DNA from: a virus | Length of the DNA: 39,041 bases | IMG/VR virus record: IMGVR_UViG_3300050821_007639 | Coordinates: 1-39,041 of that record | Strand: one strand, 5' to 3' | Shown: piece by piece, positions 28,850 to 36,857 of the stretch | Position numbering within the stretch: the first letter of the stretch is position 1 | Layout: every line of letters begins with the position of its first letter | The notes under the pieces: generated by a model | The model's database searches: none | The model's input: the letters and a program-made list of their open reading frames with translations, nothing else | What the model was told of the DNA's origin: nothing | Position numbers and translations under genes: made by a program

Positions 28850-28945
28850 TTAATCGCGGGATTTGCCAGTCAATCGCAGGTGGATGTAATCGAGGGCGGC
28901 GATGATCAGAAGGCCAAGCATGATTTCCTGGAAGGCATGGGCCAT
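28850..28945 (-). CDS. Antisense 31-residue membrane micro-protein
   Basis: On the minus strand ATG 28945 has GGAGG at correct spacing and encodes MAHAFQEIMLGLLIIAALDY followed by a short basic tail. The centre is a single hydrophobic segment. It fills the only gap between the Tad2 and ClpP-like genes and runs opposite to both. The good ribosome-binding site and membrane-like content argue that it is real; its small size argues caution. A toxin-like or holin-like role is possible. Confidence 0.45.
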   Translation of the reverse strand: MAHAFQEIMLGLLIIAALDYIHLRLTGKSRD

Positions 28946-28982
28946 GACGGTCCTCCATTACGGGAAAGGATAACTTGAGAAA

Positions 28983-29531
28983 GTGAAAACCGTCAAGCAA
29001 ACGAAAGGCGAAGCTTCGGCCGCCGGCAAAGCGGGACTGCTTGAAGAATTGGTGACGAAGGACGTTTTCCTCTTCGGGCAGATCACCGACATCGGCGCCT
29101 CCGAAATCGTGCAGGCAATCGAACAGATGCGACACCAGGGTAAGAAACTGCGGCTCTGGATTTGCTCTGTGGGCGGAGACTTAGGCGGCGCGCTGGCCAT
29201 TCACGACGCCCTTACGCGCGATCCCCAGGCGGAAGCGATCGCGACGGGGAATTGCCAGAGCGCGGCGCTGCTTGTCCTGTTGGGCGCGGCGAAGCGCTGG
29301 GCCACGGGAAACACGATTTTCTTCAATCATGCGGTGCGGGGCGCGCTCGGCGAATTTATGCCGCAGGAGTTCACGCTGCCGGCGCTCGAGATCCTCGAGA
29401 AGTTGCCGAAGGGCATGTTCGGACCGGATGTGGCGGAGAAATGCGGTTTGCTGACCGCGCTGCAAGTATCGAGAGCTGCGGCGGGTGGGGAGTATACCGG
29501 TTCTGGAACCGTGGGGATTGGCCCCCTATGA
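28983..29531 (+). CDS. ClpP-like serine protease fold protein
   Basis: This encodes 182 residues from GTG 28983. It has the crotonase/ClpP fold: SVGGDLGGALAIHDAL (the oxyanion-hole region near residues 61-75), the nucleophile context GNCQSAALLVLLGA with Ser 93, and FFNHAV with His 116. The third catalytic residue, normally an Asp, is not obvious near PDVAEKCGL, so activity is uncertain. It is slightly shorter than typical ClpP (about 195). Phage relatives often process capsids, but this gene lies far from the head genes, next to lysis genes. It overlaps the next gene by four bases. Confidence 0.72.
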   Translation: MKTVKQTKGEASAAGKAGLLEELVTKDVFLFGQITDIGASEIVQAIEQMRHQGKKLRLWICSVGGDLGGALAIHDALTRDPQAEAIATGNCQSAALLVLLGAAKRWATGNTIFFNHAVRGALGEFMPQEFTLPALEILEKLPKGMFGPDVAEKCGLLTALQVSRAAAGGEYTGSGTVGIGPL

Positions 29532-29977
29532 CGGGCGATTCCTTCGTCAAAAGTCAGCTGGCGTTGCTTTGCTGGCGGAATGCGCCGGCGGGGAAGCCGT
29601 TCCAGATCCTGCAGTGCCTGGCCTTCATTGTGCGCAATCGGGTAAAGGCGGGCTGGATGGGCGGCGACTGGCTCTCGGTGATCGCGAACGATCCGGTGTA
29701 CTCGCCGTATGACGTGAATGGCCACCATCACGCAGCCCAGGCGGATCGCGCGTTGCTCGAAAGTTTTCCCGATCTGCGCGACGAAGTGTTTCAGAAGTTT
29801 CTCTGGGAGATCGACCGCATCTACGACGGCTCGCGCCAGGACGCGATGACCGAGGGAGCCGTGTGGTGGGCGGAGATCGAGCGGATCAGCCGGAAGTGGT
29901 TTCTGGAGAACATCGCTCGTAACCAGGAGCAGCATCCGCGAGTGGCGCAGGTGGCGAGTCTGACGCTGTGGAGATAA
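29528..29977 (+). CDS. Putative cell-wall hydrolase, SleB-like
   Basis: This encodes 149 residues and overlaps the ClpP-like stop (ATGA). The pattern ILQCLAFIVRNRVKAGW followed by DWLSVIANDPVYSPYDVNG, then AMTEGAVWWAEI and WFLENI resembles SleB-type spore cortex and phage cell-wall hydrolases (VLNRV...VI...P...GA.Y). The active residues are not certain from sequence. It lies before several small candidate lysis proteins, so it may belong to the lysis cassette or be a virion enzyme. Confidence 0.55.
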   Translation: MTGDSFVKSQLALLCWRNAPAGKPFQILQCLAFIVRNRVKAGWMGGDWLSVIANDPVYSPYDVNGHHHAAQADRALLESFPDLRDEVFQKFLWEIDRIYDGSRQDAMTEGAVWWAEIERISRKWFLENIARNQEQHPRVAQVASLTLWR

Positions 29978-29986
29978 GGGGGCAGA

Positions 29987-30205
29987 ATGCATTGGATCGC
30001 GGCGCACTGGACGACGATCGCGGCGGTCGGGGCCGTGCTGGGCAGCTACCACGTCGGCTCCGCCTTCGTGGATACGCTGCCGATGCCGACGACGGCGAGC
30101 AGCCAATTCTATCGCTGGCTGTTCGCGTTTTCGAACCGGCTGGCGGCGAACTATTCGCGAGCGAAGGCGGCCAACGGGCCTGCCGGGCAGCAATCCCCCA
30201 GGTGA
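29987..30205 (+). CDS. Small membrane protein, holin candidate
   Basis: This encodes 72 residues. A moderately hydrophobic stretch (TTIAAVGAVLGSYHVGSAFV) and a second amphipathic one (QFYRWLFAFSNRLAANY) precede a basic tail. One or two membrane passes and the position after a wall hydrolase fit a holin or pinholin, but hydrophobicity is modest. The GTG of the next gene overlaps its stop. Confidence 0.5.
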   Translation: MHWIAAHWTTIAAVGAVLGSYHVGSAFVDTLPMPTTASSQFYRWLFAFSNRLAANYSRAKAANGPAGQQSPR

Positions 30206-30402
30206 GTAACGGGCTGGAGCACGCGCTCGAGGAGCGGATGAGCGCGCGGATCGACTGCCAGGGCATGAGCCCGGACCGGGCCCGGCTCGCGCGAAGTTTA
30301 GTGCCGCTCTTCGCGCGCGTCGCGGCGGAGGCGGTGAGGGAAGAAGTGCGGAAAGCGAAAGCGGAGCTGAACAGGGAGAAGACAAGGAGCGAACAGCGAT
30401 GA
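30202..30402 (+). CDS. Small helical protein
   Basis: This encodes 66 residues from GTG 30202, overlapping the previous stop (GTGA). It is highly charged and helical, ending in EEVRKAKAELNREKTRSEQR. No membrane segment or motif is visible. It overlaps the next gene by four bases. A spanin-like or assembly role cannot be excluded. Confidence 0.5.
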   Translation: MSNGLEHALEERMSARIDCQGMSPDRARLARSLVPLFARVAAEAVREEVRKAKAELNREKTRSEQR

Positions 30403-30806
30403 GCGTACTCAAAAAGATCGGGATTTTTCTGGCGGGCGCGGGCGCCGATATCACCAAGATTCTGGGGTTGCCGTTCATCAGCCAATTGCTCGGAGCGATT
30501 CCCGGAAAGCTCGGCCAGGGGGTGACCACCGTCGTGAACGACGTCAAAACCGGCGTGGCGGACATGAACACGATCGCCGGAATCCTTTCGATGGCGGAGA
30601 TGATGTATCCCTCGAAAGACGGCTCGCAAACCGGATCGCAGAAGCTCGCCGCGGCATCGCCCGTGATGGGAAAGATGGTGCTGGCCTGGGCCGAATCGAA
30701 TCTGCCCGGGCACAACAAGCTGCTCGTTGCTCCGGAAGTGTTTGCCGCCAAAGTCCAGGCCTGGACCAGCGATAGCGCCGACCTCTTGAACTGTTTCGGG
30801 GAGTAG
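30399..30806 (+). CDS. Hypothetical protein with amphipathic N-terminus
   Basis: This encodes 135 residues. The N-terminus (KKIGIFLAGAGADITKILGL) is hydrophobic, then comes a region rich in Val, Asn and Thr, then AAASPVMGKMVLAWAESNLPG. The pattern resembles small phage membrane-associated proteins found after lysis genes. Function is unknown. A dispersed palindrome follows directly after the stop. Confidence 0.5.
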   Translation: MSVLKKIGIFLAGAGADITKILGLPFISQLLGAIPGKLGQGVTTVVNDVKTGVADMNTIAGILSMAEMMYPSKDGSQTGSQKLAAASPVMGKMVLAWAESNLPGHNKLLVAPEVFAAKVQAWTSDSADLLNCFGE

Positions 30807-30814
30807 GGGCCCGC

Positions 30815-30832
30815 TTCACACACGTCTGCAAA
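30815..30832. repeat. Dispersed 18-bp palindrome, copy 6
   Basis: TTCACACACGTCTGCAAA matches the consensus at 15 of 18 positions, with an intact right half (CGTCTGCAAA). It is intergenic, 15 bases before the signal-peptide gene at 30848. Confidence 0.6.
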
Positions 30833-30847
30833 AATCGGAGGAATGAG

Positions 30848-31612
30848 ATGACGGAACGCAATCGAGAGCGATGGAATTGGCTGTTGGATTGGCTGTGCCT
30901 CTCACCGGTGGGGATGCTGGTGTTGTTCCTGTTAGTAGCGCTCCTAACGCTCCCGTTCCTGGGACCTCGGCCGGCGCGGGCGCAGACCTATACGGGCACG
31001 CCGGCCGGGCCCGTATTGCCGCCGAGCTGCAACGGGATGTCGAACGCGACGAACCCGTTTTTCTATCTCAACGCGCAGGTGGCGAATCAGCCGCCGGGCT
31101 TGTATCCCTGCGGCCCGGGCGGTCTCTTTGTGATCGCGGGCGCCGGGATCACGCCCGTTTACTACAGCGTGGCGGGGTCGGATTTCAGCACTGCGGCCGT
31201 CACTACCCTACAGGCGATTACGGGCCTCTCCTGGACGATGCCGGCGAATGCGGCGTTGAACCTGCCGTTCAGCTGCCATCTGGCCTACAGCCAGGCCACG
31301 GCCGCGGCGTCGGACGCCTTTGGGATTCAGGACGTGACGGTCGCGCCGACGAATCTCTTCGCCACCGGCGCCATGAATACGAATGTCACGGCCACGACGC
31401 AGGCTAACCTGCCCACGCTGACGACCACGACTGCGACGGCGATCGTCACGGCGACGCCCTCCGCGATCACCACGATCTGGAACGCCGACCTGAACGGCTT
31501 CATCGAGCAGCCCTCGAACGCGTCGGCGAGTGTGGTACAGATCATGGTCTCCACGGCCACCGCCGCGGACGTGGTGACCGTGAAGCGCGGAAGCTTCTGT
31601 CGGGTGAACTGA
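30848..31612 (+). CDS. Secreted or anchored fibre-like protein 1
   Basis: This encodes 254 residues with GGAGG upstream. A long N-terminal hydrophobic segment (VGMLVLFLLVALLTLPFLG) is followed by PARAQTYTG, a plausible signal-peptidase site (ARA-Q). The rest is a Thr/Ala/Val-rich beta domain that ends in VVTVKRGSFCRVN, similar to the C-terminal jelly-roll found in phage fibres and to the decoration-like protein at 6504. A virion protein with an export signal is unusual, because tails assemble in the cytoplasm. It may act in the envelope, on the cell surface, or be misannotated at the start. Confidence 0.6.
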   Translation: MTERNRERWNWLLDWLCLSPVGMLVLFLLVALLTLPFLGPRPARAQTYTGTPAGPVLPPSCNGMSNATNPFFYLNAQVANQPPGLYPCGPGGLFVIAGAGITPVYYSVAGSDFSTAAVTTLQAITGLSWTMPANAALNLPFSCHLAYSQATAAASDAFGIQDVTVAPTNLFATGAMNTNVTATTQANLPTLTTTTATAIVTATPSAITTIWNADLNGFIEQPSNASASVVQIMVSTATAADVVTVKRGSFCRVN

Positions 31613-31800
31613 TGAAAAGCAGATGCACGGGGCCGTACGAAACCTGGCCGCACTGGCGCATCGCGCTGCCGCGAAGGGCGAACCGTCCGGTACGCCGGCG
31701 CACGCTGCGCGAACAGGTCGGGCTCCATGCGGCGATCGCGCTGGGCCTTCTTCTGCTGTATTTTGCCGTCGCCTACAGCTGTGGATGGCTGAAACCATGA
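31612..31800 (+). CDS. Small single-pass membrane protein
   Basis: This encodes 62 residues, the start overlapping the previous stop (TGATG). After a basic N-terminal half it has one transmembrane helix (LHAAIALGLLLLYFAVAYSC). It lies between two secreted fibre-like proteins and overlaps the next start (ATGA). It may help export or anchor its neighbours. Confidence 0.6.
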   Translation: MKSRCTGPYETWPHWRIALPRRANRPVRRRTLREQVGLHAAIALGLLLLYFAVAYSCGWLKP

Positions 31801-33038
31801 GGCGGCTCAGCATCGCCGCCATGCTCTTGGCCGCCACCAGCGTGCTCGTGCCGGCGCCGGCGCGCGCTCAGGCGAGCGGCACGTTCACGGGAATCCCGTT
31901 CGGCCCGTATCTGCCCGCCGTGTGCAATCCCGGCGTCACCACGGGTGTTCCGCTCTTTTTCCTAAATACGGTGCAGGGCGGCAACGCCGTCGGGTTATAT
32001 CAATGTGCGAGCCCGAACACTTGGACGCCAGTCGGCGGACTCGGCGTCACCGGCTGTACCACAACCGGCGGCGTCGCGTTCGAGAACGGCACGCCGAACG
32101 CGTTGACCTGTAGCCTCAGCCTTAGTTTCGGCGGGGGCCAGTTAAATATCTCTGGCTTCGCCATTGCCACGAATGTTTCATCGGGCGGCGCAACAGGCAG
32201 CGGCACCGTCTATACGCTGGCCTCCGCGGGAAATGCCAGTGCCGGACTTACGACATACACCGGTTTGCTCGGCACGGCAACGATCTCGCCGGGAATGTAC
32301 GTGACAATCGCCGGATTCACGAATGGAGTGAACAACGGGCGTTTTATCGTGCAAGCCGAAAACAACGGACTTGGAACGCTTGTGCTCTACAATGCGTCAG
32401 GCGTTGCGGAATCCCATGCCGCCACAGCGACGGTGGATGAATTTTACTCAGGATCTTCGGGCGTTACCGCTACCCAGGCAAGAAGTTTCCAGTACGGTCA
32501 GCCCGGCACGATCAATAGTTTTGGAATCCGCGGCGCGAACTATTCGCTGTCAGCGTTCAATGCGACTCAGCCGGGTTCCTTAAGCTACGGGTGCGCCCTC
32601 GACGGCGACGCGACAGACGGCTGCTACATACTGGTCATAAACAATGGGGCCACGGGCGATCACGGCATCGAGATTGGCGCGATCACGGACGGAACTGGCG
32701 CGAACCCGACGGCAATCCGCCTCGGGCATTTCGGTGGGTCGAACGGCATGTTTTCGTCCATCGCCGGGGGTACATTTTTCTCTCTGGCTCAAGAAATTAC
32801 GGCGACAAGTTCAGCGTTTGCGACGGCTACGACCGCAGGAACGTGCGTGCAAAACGTGACGGCCGTTACCGGAGCAACGACCGGCATGGCAGTCGTAGCA
32901 TCGCCCGTGAGCACGCCGGGGGCCGGTGCCGTTTGGTCAGCTTTCGTCTCGAGCGCGGGCAACGTGACGATCAACGAATGCGCGGTCGCGACCAGCGCCG
33001 GTGGAAGCATCGCCTTTAATATTCGAGTGATCCCGTAA
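31797..33038 (+). CDS. Secreted fibre-like protein 2
   Basis: This encodes 413 residues. A textbook Sec signal peptide, MRRLSIAAMLLAATSVLVPA followed by PARAQ, gives a cleavage site near residue 25. The mature protein is rich in Gly, Thr, Ala and Asn, with repeated short strands (SSGGATGSGTVYTLASAGNA) and a C-terminal domain with VQNVTAVTGATTGMAVV and SAGNVTINECAVATS. This C-terminal type is a trimeric beta-structure of phage fibres. The start was chosen by overlap with the preceding stop and by the signal peptide. Composition is somewhat less GC-rich than in the head genes. Confidence 0.65.
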   Translation: MRRLSIAAMLLAATSVLVPAPARAQASGTFTGIPFGPYLPAVCNPGVTTGVPLFFLNTVQGGNAVGLYQCASPNTWTPVGGLGVTGCTTTGGVAFENGTPNALTCSLSLSFGGGQLNISGFAIATNVSSGGATGSGTVYTLASAGNASAGLTTYTGLLGTATISPGMYVTIAGFTNGVNNGRFIVQAENNGLGTLVLYNASGVAESHAATATVDEFYSGSSGVTATQARSFQYGQPGTINSFGIRGANYSLSAFNATQPGSLSYGCALDGDATDGCYILVINNGATGDHGIEIGAITDGTGANPTAIRLGHFGGSNGMFSSIAGGTFFSLAQEITATSSAFATATTAGTCVQNVTAVTGATTGMAVVASPVSTPGAGAVWSAFVSSAGNVTINECAVATSAGGSIAFNIRVIP

Positions 33039-33072
33039 ATGTAAAATTTCGCGGAGAGGATTGGAGCTGCGG

Positions 33073-35340
33073 ATGCGAAGTTACTCGAAATTAGCGATCT
33101 GGCTGATCCCGATCATGGCCGCCGCGGTTGTCATTCTGGCGGGACGCGGAAGCGGTCCTGCGCTACAGCGCTCTGCGCTGACTGCATTCGGGCCGGCACG
33201 CTATCAGCCCATCGGAATGCCGGGGCGCCGGATTGACGGATATCGAGTGGATCCCGTATCGCGTCATTTGCTCGCGCATGTCGTTCCTGCCGCTGATCCG
33301 CAAGGGACTGGCGCCTGGATGACGGCTGCGGGGATTGACGGTCTCGTTCCCGTAGCGATTAAGGTGGCCGCTGACGGGACATTGGCCACGGGAGCCGACC
33401 CTGGCGGCGCGATCGCGCAGTGTAGCGCGTGTGTCGTGATCGGCGGCATGAACGGCTTGACGCCGACGGCGCTAAAAGTGGGAAGCGATGGCACGGTGGC
33501 AGCCTCCGGCGGCGGCGCTACCGGCGCGCCATCTCTGGTCTCCGCTAACGTGATCGGAGATTACCGCTTCACGGAAGGATCTGGGACAACAGACGTGGAT
33601 GTCTCGGGCCATAGCGGGGTCGTGACGCTCGTCAATTCTCCGACATGGGTCACAGGCGGCGGTGTTACCTGCACGAGCGGCAGCAGCCAGTACATTTCTG
33701 TCCCGACTTCGATCACTACGACTGCGGTGTCGGTGGAAATGTATGTCAGCGTTCAATATTCCAACATCGGTGCATTGCAGCAGAGGGCACTCATCATCAA
33801 CAGCGGAGGCGGAGCGACTTCAAACACCAGCGGCATCCTCGTGGATACCAGCAACGCGTTTCTAGGACCCGTGAACACCGGCGCCCCCGACATTGGAGCG
33901 TTCAAAAATGGCGGCTTCGGCGAAGCCTACGAGAACTCGTACAACGGGACTGGTCTCATAACCTGGGTCAAGGGATCGAGCGCGGACGCGATTTACTTGA
34001 ACGGCCAGCAATCCAGTCAACTGGTTCAAAATTCGGGCACGCTGGGCGTGGATACCGGCAACAATTTTCAGATTTGCGGCGCTGCAGCCGGATCGGGATA
34101 TGCCAGCTCAACCTATCTGACGATGACAGTCTACTGGGTGCGATTTTTCAGCGCCGCGCTTACTGCGCCGCAAGTCACGACCGACTATGTAGGCATGTCC
34201 TCAATCGAAGCAGGCAACGGTTTCCCGGTTAGCGTCGGCGGAACCGATCAGATTAACTATGCTATTGATGTTGGAGATTCATTGACAGCAGCCCCTGGAG
34301 GTTCGGTAGCCTATCCCACGCTTCTCGTCCTCAATAACTCTTTGGTGACGGGTGTTCGCGGGGTATCTGGTCAACAAACCAACACGTTAATCAGTAATTT
34401 CCCCGTTATTGTGCCGCCATTCTACCGTTCATCGGCGCAGTTTTCACTTTTTAATTACTGGGAAGGTACAAACGATTCAGGTGGGGGTCTCACGGCGACG
34501 CAAACCGCCGGAAACCAAAGAAAATTCTGCACCCTCGTTCATCAGCTGGGCGGGAAGTGCAGCTTGATGACAATGATCGCTCGCGGCTCGAGCGCCTTTG
34601 CTTTTGCTGAAAGTGTAAATCCCCTGACTCGCCAACTTGTCGCGAACGGTTACGCCGACATGGTGATCGACATTGCCGCCGATACAAACTTCGCTCCGGG
34701 CAATGCGGCGACAGGGACTTGCTTCCTCGGAGATCAGACGCACTACACGACGGCGTGCTCCTACAACAATGTCTCGATCATGGTGCAGGCCGCAATCAAT
34801 AGCCTGTACGGAAATTGGAGCTTCGGAACGGCGAACACCTACTCATCCGCTGGTGCTGCGGCCATCGCAACGACAGCAGGCTCGGAATCCACGAACACGA
34901 TGACGTTCACCTCAGCGGGGTGGACTGCGGCGACGTTTGTCGTCGGAACTCGGATGGTCTGCGCCGGGATCACGCCGGCGGGGTATAACGGCGTGTGGCA
35001 AATCCTCTCGAACGGCGGAACGACCGTCACGGCCTACAACGGAACGACGGGGCTCGGTGCGATCACGATCCAAGGAACCTGTCAGGGCGAGCAGCTTCAG
35101 CAGGCAGACAACTATGCCATCCTGAACAGCGGCGGAAATTTCCTGCTTTCGAGCTGCCTTGACTGGGTCGGCCGAAACGTAAATCTGTGGAACAGTAACG
35201 GCTCGTCCAGCACGCTCGTAGCGTTCAACTCCGAGACTTTCGTTGGAAGCACAACGGTGACTTCCAATGCCGTGGCGATGCTTAGCTCGGTGCTTACGAG
35301 CAACACGGCTGGCGGGTGTAAGTGGGTGCGGCTGCAATAA
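33073..35340 (+). CDS. Tail-fibre-like protein with LamG and SGNH hydrolase domains
   Basis: This encodes 755 residues from ATG 33073, with GGAG upstream; TTG 33061 is an alternative. An N-terminal membrane-like segment (LAIWLIPIMAAAVVILAG) is followed by a linker. A LamG/concanavalin-like domain (GDYRFTEGSGTTDVDVSGHS, about residues 155-370) comes next. Then an SGNH esterase domain shows block I GDSLTA near 402, block III GTND near 466 and block V GDQTHY near 554, so the Ser, Asn and Asp-His pieces are all present. Such domains remove acetyl groups from surface polysaccharides. The last 150 residues form a beta-rich C-terminal region. It is probably the receptor-binding or capsule-modifying protein. 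Confidence 0.75.
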   Translation: MRSYSKLAIWLIPIMAAAVVILAGRGSGPALQRSALTAFGPARYQPIGMPGRRIDGYRVDPVSRHLLAHVVPAADPQGTGAWMTAAGIDGLVPVAIKVAADGTLATGADPGGAIAQCSACVVIGGMNGLTPTALKVGSDGTVAASGGGATGAPSLVSANVIGDYRFTEGSGTTDVDVSGHSGVVTLVNSPTWVTGGGVTCTSGSSQYISVPTSITTTAVSVEMYVSVQYSNIGALQQRALIINSGGGATSNTSGILVDTSNAFLGPVNTGAPDIGAFKNGGFGEAYENSYNGTGLITWVKGSSADAIYLNGQQSSQLVQNSGTLGVDTGNNFQICGAAAGSGYASSTYLTMTVYWVRFFSAALTAPQVTTDYVGMSSIEAGNGFPVSVGGTDQINYAIDVGDSLTAAPGGSVAYPTLLVLNNSLVTGVRGVSGQQTNTLISNFPVIVPPFYRSSAQFSLFNYWEGTNDSGGGLTATQTAGNQRKFCTLVHQLGGKCSLMTMIARGSSAFAFAESVNPLTRQLVANGYADMVIDIAADTNFAPGNAATGTCFLGDQTHYTTACSYNNVSIMVQAAINSLYGNWSFGTANTYSSAGAAAIATTAGSESTNTMTFTSAGWTAATFVVGTRMVCAGITPAGYNGVWQILSNGGTTVTAYNGTTGLGAITIQGTCQGEQLQQADNYAILNSGGNFLLSSCLDWVGRNVNLWNSNGSSSTLVAFNSETFVGSTTVTSNAVAMLSSVLTSNTAGGCKWVRLQ

Positions 35341-35345
35341 TCGGA

Positions 35346-35444
35346 ATGATGCATTTGTCATTTGATTTTGACGGCTCAGGTGTTTACGGTAAGGGCGGAT
35401 TTATTTTGAATCGTTTCACCGTAAACGAGGCCCGGGGACCGTGA
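35346..35444 (+). CDS. Possible 32-residue protein
   Basis: ATG 35346 opens a short frame (LSFDFDGSGVYGKGG and beyond) that ends in TGA overlapping the next gene's GTG start, the coupling style used elsewhere here. A 9-bp inverted repeat lies within. The ribosome-binding site is weak, so this may be a leader peptide or chance. Confidence 0.35.
   Translation: MMHLSFDFDGSGVYGKGGFILNRFTVNEARGP
35382..35426. repeat. 9-bp inverted repeat GTTTACGGT
   Basis: GTTTACGGT (35382-35390) and ACCGTAAAC (35418-35426) are perfect reverse complements separated by 27 bases with an AT-rich loop. It lies between the esterase gene and the next gene: a possible attenuator, weak terminator or regulator site. Confidence 0.5.
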
Positions 35445-35743
35445 TCAAGAGCTTGCTCGATGCGCCCACGATGGCGGAGCGTGTGGCGGCGGTGGCACGG
35501 AACCTGCTCATTCTGCTTCTTAAGCTCGACGTCAACCTGCCGCCGCGCGTCAAGGCGTTTCCTGTGCACCCGGATTTCAATGATTTGTTGAATGGCCTCC
35601 GGCCGATCCTGCGCCGGGAAGAAGCTGTGATTCGCCTCGAGGAACACCGCCGGCCTAGGAGCAAAATGCGGGAAGCGGAGCTGGTCCGCGAATTGACGGA
35701 AGCCGAACAGGTCATCGCAGCGATGGAGATTCGCGATCGGTGA
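35441..35743 (+). CDS. Small helical protein
   Basis: This encodes 100 residues from GTG 35441 with GGGGA upstream. It has a hydrophobic run (VARNLLILLLKLDVNLPP), then a helical charged C-terminal half (REAELVRELTEAEQVIAAME). It is unrecognised; it may be a minor tail or lysis-associated protein. Confidence 0.5.
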   Translation: MIKSLLDAPTMAERVAAVARNLLILLLKLDVNLPPRVKAFPVHPDFNDLLNGLRPILRREEAVIRLEEHRRPRSKMREAELVRELTEAEQVIAAMEIRDR

Positions 35744-35756
35744 TTGGTTTAGCGAC

Positions 35757-35963
35757 GTGCCTCTCGGCTGGAAGCTCTCGGCGCTTGCCGGCGCCGGCTA
35801 TGTGGTGTTCCAGCGGGTGCGTAGGGATTTGACGGGCATCGGCAACATGGCGCGGGAGCAGGAGCGCAAGCGGCTCCGCGCGATCGCGGTGCAGATCGAG
35901 CTCGCGGCCGAGCATCCGGACGCGGTCCGGCGCCTGGCGAAGTGGCTCTATGAAAGCGTGTGA
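35757..35963 (+). CDS. Small basic protein with short hydrophobic start
   Basis: This encodes 68 residues from GTG 35757. It has LSALAGAGYVVFQRV near the N-terminus, followed by Arg/Glu/Ala-rich helices. The pattern (short membrane-near helix then charged helix) could suit a spanin-like or holin partner next to the transglycosylase gene, but it is unproven. Confidence 0.45.
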   Translation: MPLGWKLSALAGAGYVVFQRVRRDLTGIGNMAREQERKRLRAIAVQIELAAEHPDAVRRLAKWLYESV

Positions 35964-35981
35964 CGATGCCGAGAGACTGGG

Positions 35982-36275
35982 ATGAGTTGGATTAACATTC
36001 TGCGCTTCAAGCGGCTGCCGCGGCCGCTGCTGCTCGAGGAGATTGTGGCGGTGCTCGATGAGCACCGCTATGGCGGGACGACGTTCGGCGCGGAAGGGAA
36101 TCGCGTGGTCTGCCGCTGCGGGCGGTCGTTTCCGGACGGCTTTCAGCAGAATGGCGAAGTTAAGAATGGGCATCGTGCTCTCCGGGTTCACATTGCCGAG
36201 GCGATCCAGAATCTCCAGAAAACGGATCGGCCGCCCTATCAGGATCAGCCGCGGCACATCGAGATGCTTCGATGA
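35982..36275 (+). CDS. Small protein with Cys-His metal site
   Basis: This encodes 97 residues. CRCG near residue 44 with later HRALRVHIAEA suggests a C2H2-type metal site or a DNA-binding fold. The N-terminus is basic and helical. The stop overlaps the transglycosylase start (ATGA). The function is unknown. Confidence 0.55.
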   Translation: MSWINILRFKRLPRPLLLEEIVAVLDEHRYGGTTFGAEGNRVVCRCGRSFPDGFQQNGEVKNGHRALRVHIAEAIQNLQKTDRPPYQDQPRHIEMLR

Positions 36276-36784
36276 TTCAACGCATGGAGCTGATCGCCCT
36301 AGCGCGCCAAAAGGCAATGGTCTACTGCCGGCAGCCGGGCTGCAAATATGCTCCGGATCCGTGTCAGGATCCCACGCATCTGCGCCTGGATGGCGACCTG
36401 GTCTGCGCGATCGCTGAACAGGAGTCCAGCTGGAATCCCTGGGAAATTCGCTTCGAGCCGGGCTTCCTCTCGAAGTACATCGTGCCGATCGAGGAGAAAG
36501 ACAAGATCCGGCCCACCGAGGCGTACGCGCGATCGTTTTCCTGGGGCCTGATGCAAGTGATGGGCGAAGATGCTCGCGAGGACGGCTTTACCGGCGTCAG
36601 CCTGGCCGAGCTGTGCGATCCGCCGGTGGGTCTCGATGCCGGCTGTAAGCGATTCGCCCGGATCGTGCGGCGCGTGGGAGCCATCCCAGACGCGCAGAGC
36701 GTCGCGCTGCTGCACTGGAACGGCGGCGCCGACCCGAACTACCCCTGCCAGGTGTTAGCCCGCCTACCGGCCTATAACGCGTAA
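36272..36784 (+). CDS. Lytic transglycosylase (SLT-type), probable endolysin
   Basis: This encodes 170 residues. The catalytic region AIAEQESSWNP places Glu 51 in the ES-x-x-NP motif of family-1 lytic transglycosylases. SFSWGLMQVMGEDARE follows (the GLMQ motif), and the C-terminal LHWNGGADPNYPCQVLARLPAY closes the substrate groove (the N-G-x...Y motif). It cleaves the peptidoglycan glycan strand between MurNAc and GlcNAc with anhydro product. No signal peptide is seen, so release through a holin is expected. It lies last in the late region, before the ParB promoter. Confidence 0.82.
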   Translation: MIQRMELIALARQKAMVYCRQPGCKYAPDPCQDPTHLRLDGDLVCAIAEQESSWNPWEIRFEPGFLSKYIVPIEEKDKIRPTEAYARSFSWGLMQVMGEDAREDGFTGVSLAELCDPPVGLDAGCKRFARIVRRVGAIPDAQSVALLHWNGGADPNYPCQVLARLPAYNA

Positions 36785-36818
36785 GACGTCCCTCCGATAT
36801 ACAAACTAAACAAAGTGA

Positions 36819-36846
36819 TTGACAGGTTCCCTGCCGCTGGCATAGT
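36819..36846 (+). promoter_or_regulatory. Promoter for the ParB operon
   Basis: Perfect TTGACA (36819-36824), a 16-base spacer and CATAGT (36841-36846), with an operator-like repeat starting 12 bases after the -10 box. Confidence 0.6.
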
Positions 36847-36857
36847 CTCCGCGCATA

